Assembly: GCF_014385085.1 (NCBI RefSeq)
Contig: NZ_JACRTD010000002.1
Span: 327,531 to 391,530 of the forward strand
DNA: 64,000 nucleotides
Origin: Youxingia wuxianensis
Lineage (GTDB): Bacteria > Bacillota > Clostridia > Oscillospirales > Ruminococcaceae
Direction: 5' to 3'
Made by a program: the position numbers and the translations under genes. Each line of letters begins with the position of its first letter. Within the stretch, counting starts at the first letter, position 1. This document shows, in pieces, positions 25,344-33,875 of this stretch. Under the pieces are notes generated by a model that was not told where the DNA came from, made no database searches, and saw only the letters and a program-made list of their open reading frames with translations.

Positions 25344-25688
25344 AAGTTAAACAAAAATATACGTCACTTCTTGATAAATTAGAATTATTGTAAGAAAAAT
25401 GAACAAAATTATTGAATAAAATTAGCCAATATGTTGAGATAATAAAAATAAATTCCAAAATTTTATGAATAATTCTAAAACTAGATGGGTTTCTTAAGGC
25501 AGGATTGGCGAAAAAATCAATGGATTTTACTCGAAATTTGCAATATACTTTTTGGTACGGGATAATGTTGATTTAAAGTGATACAGTCAAAAATTGGGAG
25601 ATTGGGAAAGACTGTACGATTTTCTTAAAGTATTATTCCGTACATTGGTTGCAATGTGTAGCCTGTAATTCAAGGAGGAGAAAATAAA
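25344..25688 (+). other. Intergenic region upstream of the first ABC importer
   Basis: This 345-base AT-rich stretch has no convincing gene on either strand. A weak promoter candidate is TGGATT at 25521 and TATACT at 25544-25549 with 17 bases between. A GGAGGAG site directly precedes the binding-protein start. I see no strong terminator for the Nudix gene and no clear palindrome. Confidence 0.5.
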
Positions 25689-26912
25689 ATGAAAAAAATC
25701 TTGGCTTTAGTATTAGCGACATTGATGATCGCTACTGTTTTCACCGCTTGCGGCGATACAGCGGCTCCGGACGCGGCGGGCGATGCTCCAGCTTCTGAGA
25801 CTGGCGACGCGCCTGCGGAAGATGAAGCCCCTGCGGATAGCGAACAACCCGCGGCGGAAGGCGATACCATTAAAATTGGCGTTCTTGCCCCGCTTACCGG
25901 AGAAGTTTCCGTTTACGGTATCGCTACTTCCAACGGAATTAAAATGGGTGTTGACGAGATCAACGAAAAAGGCGGCATCCTGGGCAAGCAGATTGAATTG
26001 ATTACTATGGATGAAAAAGGCGATCCTACAGAAGCGGTAAACGCTTATAACAGCTTGGTTGACCAGGGTATAGTAGCGTTGATTGGCGATGTTACGTCTA
26101 AACCTTGTCTGGCTGTCGCAGAAGTTGCGTTAGAAGACAATATGCCTATGTTGACTGCTACTGGTACTGCGGAAGACATCACTAAAGTTGGTCCTAATGT
26201 GTTCAGAACCTGCTTCATGGATCCGTTCCAGGGCAAAATTATGGCTACTTTCGCGGCTGACAATCTCAAGGCAAAAAAAGTTGCGGTTATGTTCGACAAC
26301 GGCTCCGACTACTCCAAAGGCTTAGCTGACAGCTTTAAAGCGCAGGCGGAAGAAAAAGGTATGGAAGTTACCGCGTTTGAAGGCTATGCCACTGCAGATA
26401 TTGACTTCACTACCTTATTGAATAAAATTATCGCTACCTCTCCAGATGCGATCTTCGTACCGGATTACTATGGCGATGTTTCTTTGGTCTTAGATCAGGC
26501 TCGTACCGCCGGCTATACTGGCGCTATGCTGGGCGGCGACGGCTGGGACGGTGTTCTTACTACCCTGCCGGAAGACAAGCTTTCCGCTGCGAACAACGGT
26601 TATTTCTCTAACCACTATTCTGCAGCTGATACAGTAGCAGCGGACTTCCTGAGCAAATATCAGGAACTGTTCGGACTGGAAGGCAATGCTTTTGCTGCGT
26701 TGGGTTATGACTCTGCTTATATTATGGCGCAGGCCATTGAAGCTGCTGGTTCTACCGACAGCCAGGCGATTATTGACGCTCTTGCGGCGGTTGAATTTGA
26801 CGGCGTTACCGGACATATCACCTTCGATGAAAACGGCGACCCGATCAAGAGTGTTGCGGTTACCAAATTTGTAGACGGCAAAGCGGAACTGGACAGCAAA
26901 ATTACAGCTTAA
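25689..26912 (+). CDS. Branched-chain amino acid-type ABC importer, binding lipoprotein
   Basis: A 407-residue periplasmic-type type I binding protein anchored as a lipoprotein: signal peptide with lipobox FTAC (Cys21), then an Ala/Glu/Asp-rich linker to about residue 55. The LivJ/LivK-like fold follows, with IKIGVLAPLTGEVSVYGIA, INEKGGILGKQIEL, the ATGTAEDIT ligand loop and ALGYDSAYIMAQAIEAAG. It captures the substrate outside the membrane and delivers it to LivHM. Ligand may be Leu/Ile/Val, but this family also binds urea, amides and aromatic compounds. First gene of the operon, followed by a partial terminator. Confidence 0.92.
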   Translation: MKKILALVLATLMIATVFTACGDTAAPDAAGDAPASETGDAPAEDEAPADSEQPAAEGDTIKIGVLAPLTGEVSVYGIATSNGIKMGVDEINEKGGILGKQIELITMDEKGDPTEAVNAYNSLVDQGIVALIGDVTSKPCLAVAEVALEDNMPMLTATGTAEDITKVGPNVFRTCFMDPFQGKIMATFAADNLKAKKVAVMFDNGSDYSKGLADSFKAQAEEKGMEVTAFEGYATADIDFTTLLNKIIATSPDAIFVPDYYGDVSLVLDQARTAGYTGAMLGGDGWDGVLTTLPEDKLSAANNGYFSNHYSAADTVAADFLSKYQELFGLEGNAFAALGYDSAYIMAQAIEAAGSTDSQAIIDALAAVEFDGVTGHITFDENGDPIKSVAVTKFVDGKAELDSKITA

Positions 26913-26947
26913 TCTCCCCGTCTCAGTTCGATAGAACATTCGTATTG

Positions 26948-26976
26948 GGGCAGAGCGTATATCGCTCTGCCCTTTT
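26948..26976 (+). terminator. Intercistronic terminator after the binding-protein gene
   Basis: A 10-bp stem (GGGCAGAGCG with its complement) around TATAT, followed by a short TTTT. It lies between the binding protein and the permease in the same direction; no strong new promoter follows, so partial read-through would leave binding protein in excess over the membrane parts. Confidence 0.7.
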
Positions 26977-27100
26977 AGGGATTTTTCAGGGCGTGGAAAA
27001 ATTATTGCGGCAAAAGGGGTCAGGGATATAGTAAGTATCAACCAGGCAGAAGCTGATAGTTAATATATCCTTCTTTTGTGCAAAGAAAGGCTAGGAAAAC

Positions 27101-27988
27101 ATGGAATTATTTATTAAACAGGTAATTACTGGTATCCAAGTTGGCAGCGTTTACGCGCTGGTTGCGTTAGGCTACACAATGGTATACGGAATCGTAAAAC
27201 TCATTAACTTCGCCCATGGTGATTTTATCATGGTAGGAGGTTATATGGCTGTCTTTTCGATACCGCTATTAATGAATGCCGGACTTCCTGCGTGGCTATG
27301 TATCCTGGCGGCGGTGGCCGTTTGTACTATTATCGGTATCGCCACCGAAAAGATCGCCTATAAGCCTTTGCGCGGGGCCCCCAGCCTTTCTGTTTTGATT
27401 ACGGCCATCGCTATGAGCTTGTTTTTAGAAAATTTGGCCCTGATTTTATTTAGTTCTTCTCCCCGCCCGGTAAACAATATTTTTAATATGCCGCCGGTTA
27501 CTATTGGAAATATTCAGTTTTCTGGCGTGACGGTAATTACCATTGTATTTTCTGTGATAATTATGATAGGGCTTCAAATATTTATCAAAAGTACCCGTAT
27601 GGGCAAGGCTATGCGGGCTGTCTCCGAAGACGGACAGGCAGCAATTTTGATGGGAATTAGCACCAATCGGACAATTTCCTTAACTTTTGCTATTGGCTCC
27701 GGTCTTGCAGGTGTGGCGGCAGTAATGTATTGTTCCGCTTATCCTCAGGTGCAGCCTTATATGGGATCCATGTTGGGGCTTAAAGCGTTTATTGCTGCAG
27801 TATTGGGTGGTATCGGCAATATTCCAGGGGCTATGCTGGGCGGTATTATCATCGGCCTTGTGGAAAGTATGACCAAGGGGTATATTTCTACTCAGCTGGC
27901 GGATGCGGTAGTATTTGGAATTTTGATTTTAGTTTTGCTGGTGAAACCTACTGGTATCCTTGGCAAGAACGTGGGCGAGAAAGTGTAG
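27101..27988 (+). CDS. livH: ABC importer permease LivH
   Basis: A 295-residue LivH-type permease with about eight membrane helices. The N-terminal QVITGIQVGSVYALVALGYT and VYGIVKLINFAHGDFIMVGG are the family hallmark, and the cytoplasmic coupling region reads AVSEDGQAAILMGI. It forms the membrane channel with LivM. It lies 188 bases after the binding-protein gene and 9 bases before livM. Confidence 0.93.
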   Translation: MELFIKQVITGIQVGSVYALVALGYTMVYGIVKLINFAHGDFIMVGGYMAVFSIPLLMNAGLPAWLCILAAVAVCTIIGIATEKIAYKPLRGAPSLSVLITAIAMSLFLENLALILFSSSPRPVNNIFNMPPVTIGNIQFSGVTVITIVFSVIIMIGLQIFIKSTRMGKAMRAVSEDGQAAILMGISTNRTISLTFAIGSGLAGVAAVMYCSAYPQVQPYMGSMLGLKAFIAAVLGGIGNIPGAMLGGIIIGLVESMTKGYISTQLADAVVFGILILVLLVKPTGILGKNVGEKV

Positions 27989-27997
27989 GGGATAATA

Positions 27998-29053
27998 TTG
28001 AAAAATAAAAAAGAAATAATCAAGTCTTATCTCATCAACTTTATCGCTATCGCGTTGATGTTTGTTATTTTGATGATAGCGACGGACGCCGGTCTGATTA
28101 ATCGTTATGTCCGGGGTATTTTGATGACAATTTTTATTAATATTATTCTTGCGATCTCCTTGAACCTGACCACTGGCTTTTTGGGGCAGATCGCTTTGGG
28201 GCATGCTGGGTTTATGTCCATCGGAGCTTATTCTGCCGCTCTGTTTGTAAAATATGCCCAGGATACCATGGGAATTACTCTTCTGCAGGAAAACGGTCTC
28301 ACTTCTGCAGGGTTAGGATTTTTTCTGCTGTCGCTGCTTATCGGCGGAGGTATCGCCGCTGTATTCGGTTTGATTGTAGGCATTCCGGCCCTTCGGCTGA
28401 AGGGGGACTATCTGGCGATTATTACCTTAGGATTTGGAGAAATTATTCGCTCCCTGATTGAATACTTTCCATTTACCGGCGGAGCTCAAGGGCTGAAAAA
28501 GATCCCCAAATTGGCGTCTTCGTTAAATGTAGTCTATATTATTATGATTGTATGCGTGGTGATTATGTTTGCGTTTGTTCGTTCCCGTCACGGGCGGGCG
28601 ATCACCGCGATCCGGGAGGACGATATCGCTTCGGAAGCTTCTGGTATTCCCAATACCCATTATAAGGTAATGGCATTCACTATCGCCGCGTTTTTCGCAG
28701 GAGTTGCAGGGGGGATTTATGCGCAGTATCTGGGCGTATTAGGCGCCTCCAGCTTTGGTTTTATGAAATCCATTGATATCCTGGTAATGGTGGTTTTGGG
28801 CGGTATGGGTTCCTTAACCGGCTCTATTCTTTCGGCTGTCGGACTTACTGCCCTTCCGGAAATGCTGCGGTCGTTTTCTGATTACCGTATGTTGATCTAT
28901 TCGGTAGTGCTGATTATCGTAATGATCTTTAAACCTTCCGGACTTCTTGGCACCTATGAATTTTCCCTTACCCGGCTGATTGATAGAATTGTTCATCCGG
29001 GGAAACATAAAAAGGCCTCAACCATGAAGAAAGAAGGTGCCGAAATTGAGTAA
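27998..29053 (+). CDS. livM: ABC importer permease LivM
   Basis: A 351-residue LivM-type permease beginning at TTG 27998 behind GGGGATAA. Multiple helices; hallmark segments are NLTTGFLGQIALGHAGFMSI, the coupling helix AIREDDIASEASGI and VLGGMGSLTGSI. Partner of LivH. Its last codons overlap the start of livG by eight bases, so the two are translationally coupled. A basic tail (HPGKHKKAS) ends the protein in the cytoplasm. Confidence 0.93.
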   Translation: MKNKKEIIKSYLINFIAIALMFVILMIATDAGLINRYVRGILMTIFINIILAISLNLTTGFLGQIALGHAGFMSIGAYSAALFVKYAQDTMGITLLQENGLTSAGLGFFLLSLLIGGGIAAVFGLIVGIPALRLKGDYLAIITLGFGEIIRSLIEYFPFTGGAQGLKKIPKLASSLNVVYIIMIVCVVIMFAFVRSRHGRAITAIREDDIASEASGIPNTHYKVMAFTIAAFFAGVAGGIYAQYLGVLGASSFGFMKSIDILVMVVLGGMGSLTGSILSAVGLTALPEMLRSFSDYRMLIYSVVLIIVMIFKPSGLLGTYEFSLTRLIDRIVHPGKHKKASTMKKEGAEIE

Positions 29054-29822
29054 TATTGATACCACGCCTGTTTTAAAAACAGAACATCTCGGCATTACTT
29101 TCGGGGGACTGAAAGCGGTAGAGGATTTTAATATTTCCATTGCTCCCAATGAGCTGGTTGGCCTGATTGGACCTAACGGTGCGGGAAAGACCACTGTTTT
29201 TAATCTTCTTACCGGCGTTTATCAGCCTACGGAAGGCCGTATAGAGCTGGATGGCCAAGAGATGAAGGATAAAAAACCCCATCAGATGGCTAAAGCGGGA
29301 ATTGCCCGGACTTTTCAGAATATTCGGTTATTTAAGAATCTGACAGTACTGGGAAATGTAAAAGTGGCGTTTAATCAGAATATGAAGTATGGTATTTTCC
29401 AGGCAATACTTCGCACCGGCGGCTACTGGAGGGAAGAAGAGGAAATTGACCAAAAGGCGCGGGAACTGTTGTCGGTTTTCAATATGCAGGATGCGGCAGA
29501 TAAGATTGCCTGTAATCTTCCTTATGGTCAGCAAAGAAAACTGGAGATTGCCCGGGCGTTAGCTACGAATCCGAAGATTTTGCTTTTAGATGAGCCGGCG
29601 GCGGGAATGAATCCCACGGAAACGGCAGAACTGATGGAAGCCATTCGTATTATCCGGGATAAGTTTAATATCGCTATTTTGCTGATCGAACATGATATGA
29701 GCCTGGTTATGAGCATCTGTGAGCGAATCGTGGTAATCGATTATGGCATGATTATCGCGAAAGGCACTCCAAAAGAGGTAGCAAATAATCCGAAGGTTAT
29801 AGGAGCATATCTTGGAGAATAG
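29046..29822 (+). CDS. livG: ABC importer ATPase LivG
   Basis: An ATP-binding subunit of about 258 residues. Walker A GPNGAGKTT, the LivG-type insertion after Q-loop (FQNIRLFKNLTVLGNV), a signature that reads LPYGQQRKLEIARAL, Walker B ILLLDEPAAGMNP and the switch His in LIEHDMS. TTG 29046 is preferred because AAGAAGG lies eight bases before it; a GTG at 29037 is the alternative. It dimerises with LivF on the inner face of LivHM. Confidence 0.92.
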   Translation: MSNIDTTPVLKTEHLGITFGGLKAVEDFNISIAPNELVGLIGPNGAGKTTVFNLLTGVYQPTEGRIELDGQEMKDKKPHQMAKAGIARTFQNIRLFKNLTVLGNVKVAFNQNMKYGIFQAILRTGGYWREEEEIDQKARELLSVFNMQDAADKIACNLPYGQQRKLEIARALATNPKILLLDEPAAGMNPTETAELMEAIRIIRDKFNIAILLIEHDMSLVMSICERIVVIDYGMIIAKGTPKEVANNPKVIGAYLGE

Positions 29823-29834
29823 GAGGGCAGACCG

Positions 29835-30539
29835 ATGCTGAAGGTAACTAATTTAAATGTGTCCTATGGAGCGATCCATGCGATTCATAATGTCAGCTTA
29901 GAGGTGCATCAGGGAGAAATTGTATCTCTGATTGGCGCCAATGGCGCAGGAAAAACGACGATCCTTCACACCATCACCGGACTGAAAAAGGCTACATCCG
30001 GAGAGGTGTTTTTGGAAGGGACAAACCTGCTTACTACTGATCCGGCGAAGATTGTCACCCTTGGGATGGCTCATGTACCGGAAGGACGACGGATTTTTTC
30101 TCAAATGACAGTAAAAGAAAACTTGGAAATAGGGGCGTTTATCCGTGGGGATAACGAGCAGATTGCTCAGGATATTGAGCAAGTATACTCCCATTTTCCG
30201 CGGCTGAAAGAGCGGTATAAACAAGCGGCGGGAACCCTCTCTGGTGGCGAGCAGCAGATGCTGGCTATTGGCCGGGCCATGATGTCCAAGCCCCAAATTA
30301 TGCTGATGGATGAGCCGTCTATGGGGCTTTCTCCTCTGCTGGTAAAAGAAATTTTTCATATTATTCAGGAACTTAACCACAACGGCATGACTATCCTGCT
30401 AGTGGAGCAGAACGCAAAAATGGCTCTTTCTATCGCTAACCGGGCGTATGTGCTGGAAACCGGTAATGTGGTAATGGAAGGAAACGCCCAGGATATGTTG
30501 GCGGATGACAAAGTGAAAAAAGCGTATTTGGGACTTTAA
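29835..30539 (+). CDS. livF: ABC importer ATPase LivF
   Basis: A 234-residue ATPase: Walker A GANGAGKTT, the LivF marker VPEGRRIFSQMTVKENLEIG, signature LSGGEQQMLAIGRAM, Walker B IMLMDEPSMGLSP and switch His region LVEQNAKMA, where Gln takes the usual His position as is normal for LivF. ATG lies shortly after GGAGGG, 12 bases past livG. Last gene of the importer operon, followed by a terminator. Confidence 0.93.
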   Translation: MLKVTNLNVSYGAIHAIHNVSLEVHQGEIVSLIGANGAGKTTILHTITGLKKATSGEVFLEGTNLLTTDPAKIVTLGMAHVPEGRRIFSQMTVKENLEIGAFIRGDNEQIAQDIEQVYSHFPRLKERYKQAAGTLSGGEQQMLAIGRAMMSKPQIMLMDEPSMGLSPLLVKEIFHIIQELNHNGMTILLVEQNAKMALSIANRAYVLETGNVVMEGNAQDMLADDKVKKAYLGL

Positions 30540-30551
30540 AGAAAAAATAGG

Positions 30552-30582
30552 GGAGATGTGCGTGGCACGTCTCCTTTGTTTG
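30552..30582 (+). terminator. Terminator of the first importer operon
   Basis: Stem GGAGATGTGC against GCACGTCTCC with one G-U pair and a GTG loop, followed by TTTGTTTGTT. Confidence 0.75.
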
Positions 30583-30620
30583 TTATTGTCTCATGGAAAG
30601 AATAAAGGGAGTGAGGATAA

Positions 30621-31100
30621 ATGACGCAGGTAAAAACAAATGCTATGCGGATGTTGGAAAAAGAAAAAATTTCCTATGAAGTTTATTATTATGATGCCGG
30701 AGATGGAAAAATTGACGGCATTAGTGCAGCGAAAAAAATCGGGAAAGATATCACACGGGTATATAAAACGCTGGTTACCCGGGGGAACAGCGGGGAATTT
30801 TATGTTTTTGTCATCCCGGTGGCCAAAGAGTTGAATTTAAAAAAAGCGGCAAAAGCGGTAGGGGAAAAATCCGTAGAGATGCTCCATGTCAACGAGATTA
30901 ACAAAATTACCGGATATATCCGGGGCGGATGTTCCCCGGTAGGAATGAAAAAACTGTTTGCTACTGTGTTTTCTCAGGATGCACAGGAGTTAGAGAAAAT
31001 AATTGTCAGCGGGGGGAAAATTGGATGCCAGATAGAGCTGGCGCCCAACGATTTATTGACAGCGGTACAGGGAAGATATGCACAAATTACGTTGGAGTAA
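30621..31100 (+). CDS. ybaK: YbaK/EbsC-type aminoacyl-tRNA deacylase
   Basis: A 159-residue YbaK-family protein that hydrolyses mischarged tRNA, classically Cys-tRNA(Pro). Seen: the start TNAMRMLEKEKISYEV, the conserved KTLVTRG, AAKAVGEKSVEML and the active-site lysine region GYIRGGCSPVGMKK, then GGKIGCQIELAPNDL. Length is standard for free-standing YbaK. It begins behind GGGAGTGAGG and lies 12 bases before the amylase gene, so they are probably co-transcribed without an obvious functional link. Confidence 0.93.
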   Translation: MTQVKTNAMRMLEKEKISYEVYYYDAGDGKIDGISAAKKIGKDITRVYKTLVTRGNSGEFYVFVIPVAKELNLKKAAKAVGEKSVEMLHVNEINKITGYIRGGCSPVGMKKLFATVFSQDAQELEKIIVSGGKIGCQIELAPNDLLTAVQGRYAQITLE

Positions 31101-31112
31101 AAGGAGATTATT

Positions 31113-32705
31113 ATGAGCGATTGGGTAAAAGAGACGATTTTTTATCATATTTACCCGCTGGGATTTTGTGGCGCGCCGCAGGAAAATAGTCAGGGGGATA
31201 CGATATGTCGGATCGATAAGGTGTTAAGCTGGCTTCCCCATTTAAAAAATCTGGGAGTGAACGCGATCTATTTCGGGCCGGTATTTGAATCGGTAGAACA
31301 TGGCTACGATACCGTCGACTATTATAAAATCGACCGTCGGCTTGGAACAAATGAAGATTTTAAGCGCGTATGCGACGTTCTCCATGAAAACGGTATCCGT
31401 ATTGTACTGGATGGGGTATTTAATCATGTAGGCCGAAAATTTTGGGCTTTTGAAGAAGTACGTAAATACGGACAGAGCTCGCCTTATTGCGATTGGTTTG
31501 CCAATTTGAACTTTGGAAGCGGGAACCCTATGGGGGACCCTTTCTGGTACGAAAGCTGGCAAGGGCATTTTAATCTGGTGAAGTTAAATCTAAAAAACTC
31601 CCAAGTGGTAGAACATTTGCTGGGGGCGGTAGGTGCTTGGATAGAAGAGTTCAAAATCGACGGCTTGCGTCTGGATGCGGCGGATTGTGTAGATCCGGAA
31701 TTTTTTAAATGTTTGCGCACGTTTGCCAAAGGTAAAAAAGATGATTTTTGGCTGATGGGAGAAGTGATCCATGGGGACTACAACCAATGGGCCAATCCAG
31801 AGATGCTGGATTCCGTCACCAACTACGAATGTGCTAAAGGGCTGTATTCCTCTCACAACGATTACAATTATTTTGAGATTGCCTATTCTTTGAACCGGCA
31901 GTTTGGCAGCGGCGGAATATACCGTAATATTTATACCTATAATTTTGTGGATAACCATGATGTCAACCGGCTTGCAAGTATGTTAAAAACCCCGGAGCAT
32001 ATTTATAACACTTACACACTGCTTTATACTATTCCGGGAGTTCCTTCCCTTTATTACGGAAGTGAGTGGGGGATTAAGGGGGTAAAACAAGGCGGGTCGG
32101 ACGCCCCTCTGCGGCCTTGCCTGGAGTTAGGTGGCATCCCGGACGCCAATTACCGTCTGCTGGAGCATCTGTCCCGGCTGGGAGAAATTCGCCGGGATTA
32201 TCCCGCCTTGAAATATGGGGAATATGAGCAGATACTGGTTAAGAACCGCCAGCTGGTATTTAAGCGGTATGACGGCACTCAGACAGTATATGTGGCTCTT
32301 AATTTAGACAATGGAGAAGAGCGGGTAGAGTTTAAAGTGACGGGGGAAGAAAAACTATATGATACTCTTCATCCGGAGGATGTGTTTGCTCCAAACAATG
32401 GGCTAATCAGTATGGCCATCCCCGGCTATAGCGCCAGAATATTGGTGCAGGCAACGGCGCCAAAAGCGCAGAAAAGTGTACAACCAGAAAAGAGGGAGCT
32501 GCGTCTGGGGAGATACCGCCATTTTAAGGGAAAAGAATATGAGGTGCTGGGGATTGCCCGGCACAGCGAAACCTTAGAAGAATTGGTGGTATACAGGCAG
32601 CTTTACGGAGAAAAAGAGCTATGGATACGGCCGGTAGAAATGTTTTTGGAAGATGTGGAGTTTGAGGGCAAAAGGACGCCCAGATTTTTATATTTAGGGC
32701 AGTGA
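31113..32705 (+). CDS. GH13 alpha-amylase-family enzyme fused to a DUF1653 domain
   Basis: A 530-residue cytoplasmic (no signal peptide) glycoside hydrolase. The GH13 barrel shows region I DGVFNH (Asp100), region II GLRLDAAD with nucleophile Asp188, region III GEVIHGDY with acid/base Glu217 and region IV FVDNHD with Asp283. A short all-beta C domain follows, then residues 463-530 form a DUF1653 domain (GRYRHFKGKEYEVLGIARHS, ELWIRPVEMFLE) that in other bacteria is usually a small free-standing protein. The enzyme probably trims maltodextrin or a related alpha-glucan inside the cell; exact specificity is unknown. Confidence 0.9.
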   Translation: MSDWVKETIFYHIYPLGFCGAPQENSQGDTICRIDKVLSWLPHLKNLGVNAIYFGPVFESVEHGYDTVDYYKIDRRLGTNEDFKRVCDVLHENGIRIVLDGVFNHVGRKFWAFEEVRKYGQSSPYCDWFANLNFGSGNPMGDPFWYESWQGHFNLVKLNLKNSQVVEHLLGAVGAWIEEFKIDGLRLDAADCVDPEFFKCLRTFAKGKKDDFWLMGEVIHGDYNQWANPEMLDSVTNYECAKGLYSSHNDYNYFEIAYSLNRQFGSGGIYRNIYTYNFVDNHDVNRLASMLKTPEHIYNTYTLLYTIPGVPSLYYGSEWGIKGVKQGGSDAPLRPCLELGGIPDANYRLLEHLSRLGEIRRDYPALKYGEYEQILVKNRQLVFKRYDGTQTVYVALNLDNGEERVEFKVTGEEKLYDTLHPEDVFAPNNGLISMAIPGYSARILVQATAPKAQKSVQPEKRELRLGRYRHFKGKEYEVLGIARHSETLEELVVYRQLYGEKELWIRPVEMFLEDVEFEGKRTPRFLYLGQ

Positions 32706-32706
32706 A

Positions 32707-32739
32707 GAAAACCAGGATAAATTTTATCCTGGTTTTTTT
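32707..32739 (+). terminator. Terminator after the amylase gene
   Basis: Stem AAAACCAGGATAA with its complement, tight loop, ending in a run of seven T. Confidence 0.88.
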
Positions 32740-32749
32740 ATTTTTGCTC

Positions 32750-32778
32750 TTGACATTCTCAGAAGGAAGTGATAATAT
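32750..32778 (+). promoter_or_regulatory. Promoter of the Fur-family regulator and rubrerythrin operon
   Basis: TTGACA at 32750-32755, exactly 17 bases, and TAATAT at 32773-32778. An 11-3-11 palindrome lies directly downstream over the expected transcription start. Confidence 0.72.
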
Positions 32779-32790
32779 ATTTACAGAAAT

Positions 32791-32815
32791 AATAATAGTA
32801 ACAATTACTATTATT
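32791..32815. promoter_or_regulatory. Palindromic operator candidate for the Fur-family regulator
   Basis: AATAATAGTAA, three bases (CAA), then the exact complement TTACTATTATT. AT-rich palindromes of this size at the start site are typical of Fur/PerR/Zur boxes. It begins 12 bases after the -10 box, so bound protein would block the promoter or early elongation. Autoregulation is inferred from position. Confidence 0.68.
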
Positions 32816-32851
32816 TAAATCAAATCCACCAGTAAGGATTAGTGATGCGTT

Positions 32852-33232
32852 TTGAAATACTCTAAACAGCGCGAGATGATCCAGGACACGGTGATGGCAC
32901 ATCCGATACATCCAACGGCCGACGATGTTTACAGCCTGGTTCGGGCCAAAAATCCGACGATTAGCCTGGGGACCGTTTACCGCAATCTCAATCTGTTGGC
33001 GGAAAATGGTATTCTCACAAAATTGACAATGCCGGGAGGAAGCGACCGGTTTGATGGCAGACTCGATGAACATTATCATATGCTGTGTACTCACTGCGGG
33101 AAGGTATATGATGTAGAGCTTGATATTTTCCGTGATTTTGACAGGCAGATCAGGGCGAAAACGGGATTTTGTGTAAGCCGCCATCAGCTTCTGATTGAAG
33201 GAATTTGTAAAGAATGCAGTAAAGAAAAATAA
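32852..33232 (+). CDS. Fur-family transcriptional regulator, PerR-like
   Basis: A 126-residue metal-dependent repressor. The winged helix (HPTADDVYSLVRAKNPTISL, GTVYRNLNLLAENGIL) is followed by the dimerisation domain with histidine/aspartate ligands (FDGRLDEHYHM) and two zinc-structural pairs, CTHC and CKEC. This double CxxC layout is typical of PerR and Zur. Position before rubrerythrin favours a peroxide sensor (PerR), but the sequence alone does not exclude another metal role. Start TTG 32852 is the only in-frame choice before KYSKQR; its ribosome site AAGGA is rather distant. Confidence 0.88.
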   Translation: MKYSKQREMIQDTVMAHPIHPTADDVYSLVRAKNPTISLGTVYRNLNLLAENGILTKLTMPGGSDRFDGRLDEHYHMLCTHCGKVYDVELDIFRDFDRQIRAKTGFCVSRHQLLIEGICKECSKEK

Positions 33233-33264
33233 TTTTATTAAATAAAAGAAAGAGGTAGATATCT

Positions 33265-33804
33265 ATGAAAAGTTTAAAAGGGACCAAAACAGAAGCCAAC
33301 TTAATGACCGCATTTGCTGGGGAATCCCAGGCAAGAAACAAATATACCTTCTACGCTTCCAAAGCGAAAAAAGAAGGTTATGTCCAGATTTCCAATCTGT
33401 TCCTGGAAACTGCTGCTAATGAAAAAGAGCATGCAGAACTTTGGTTTAAACTTCTCCATGACGGCATGCCTGATACTGCTGCGAATCTGAAGGACGCTGC
33501 AGAAGGCGAAAATTACGAATGGACCGATATGTATGCTGGATTCGCGAAAGAAGCGAAAGAAGAAGGCTTTGATAAAATTGCTTTCCTGTTTGAAGAAGTA
33601 GCGAAAATTGAAAAAGAACACGAAGAAAGATACCGCAAACTTCTGGCCAATGTAGAAGGCGGTTTGGTATTCTCCAGAGACGGCGACATGATCTGGCAGT
33701 GTTCCAACTGCGGACATATTGTCATCGGTAAAAATGCTCCGCAAGTCTGCCCGGTCTGCGAACATCCTCAGGCATACTTCCAGTTGCTTGCCAGAAACTA
33801 CTAA
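33265..33804 (+). CDS. rbr: Rubrerythrin
   Basis: A 179-residue non-haem iron peroxidase of anaerobes that reduces hydrogen peroxide in the cytoplasm. The four-helix domain carries the di-iron ligands ([10 protein letters not shown] with Glu20, NEKEH at 52-56, the second EKEHEERY), and the C-terminus is a rubredoxin-like domain with CSNCG and CPVCEHP holding one iron. Length and domain order are standard. It starts 32 bases after the Fur-family gene behind AAAGAGG and shares its promoter, so it is likely induced by peroxide through that regulator. Confidence 0.95.
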   Translation: MKSLKGTKTEANLMTAFAGESQARNKYTFYASKAKKEGYVQISNLFLETAANEKEHAELWFKLLHDGMPDTAANLKDAAEGENYEWTDMYAGFAKEAKEEGFDKIAFLFEEVAKIEKEHEERYRKLLANVEGGLVFSRDGDMIWQCSNCGHIVIGKNAPQVCPVCEHPQAYFQLLARNY

Positions 33805-33829
33805 TTTTCATAGTTTTCTTTTTAAAAAG

Positions 33830-33863
33830 CCCCCGGTCGGCATCCGTCGACCGGGGGTTTTTT
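33830..33863. terminator. Terminator between rubrerythrin and gatB
   Basis: Stem CCCCCGGTCG with its complement, eight-base loop, A-run on the left and six T on the right, suiting both convergent genes. Confidence 0.9.
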
Positions 33864-33875
33864 CAAGGTAATACT

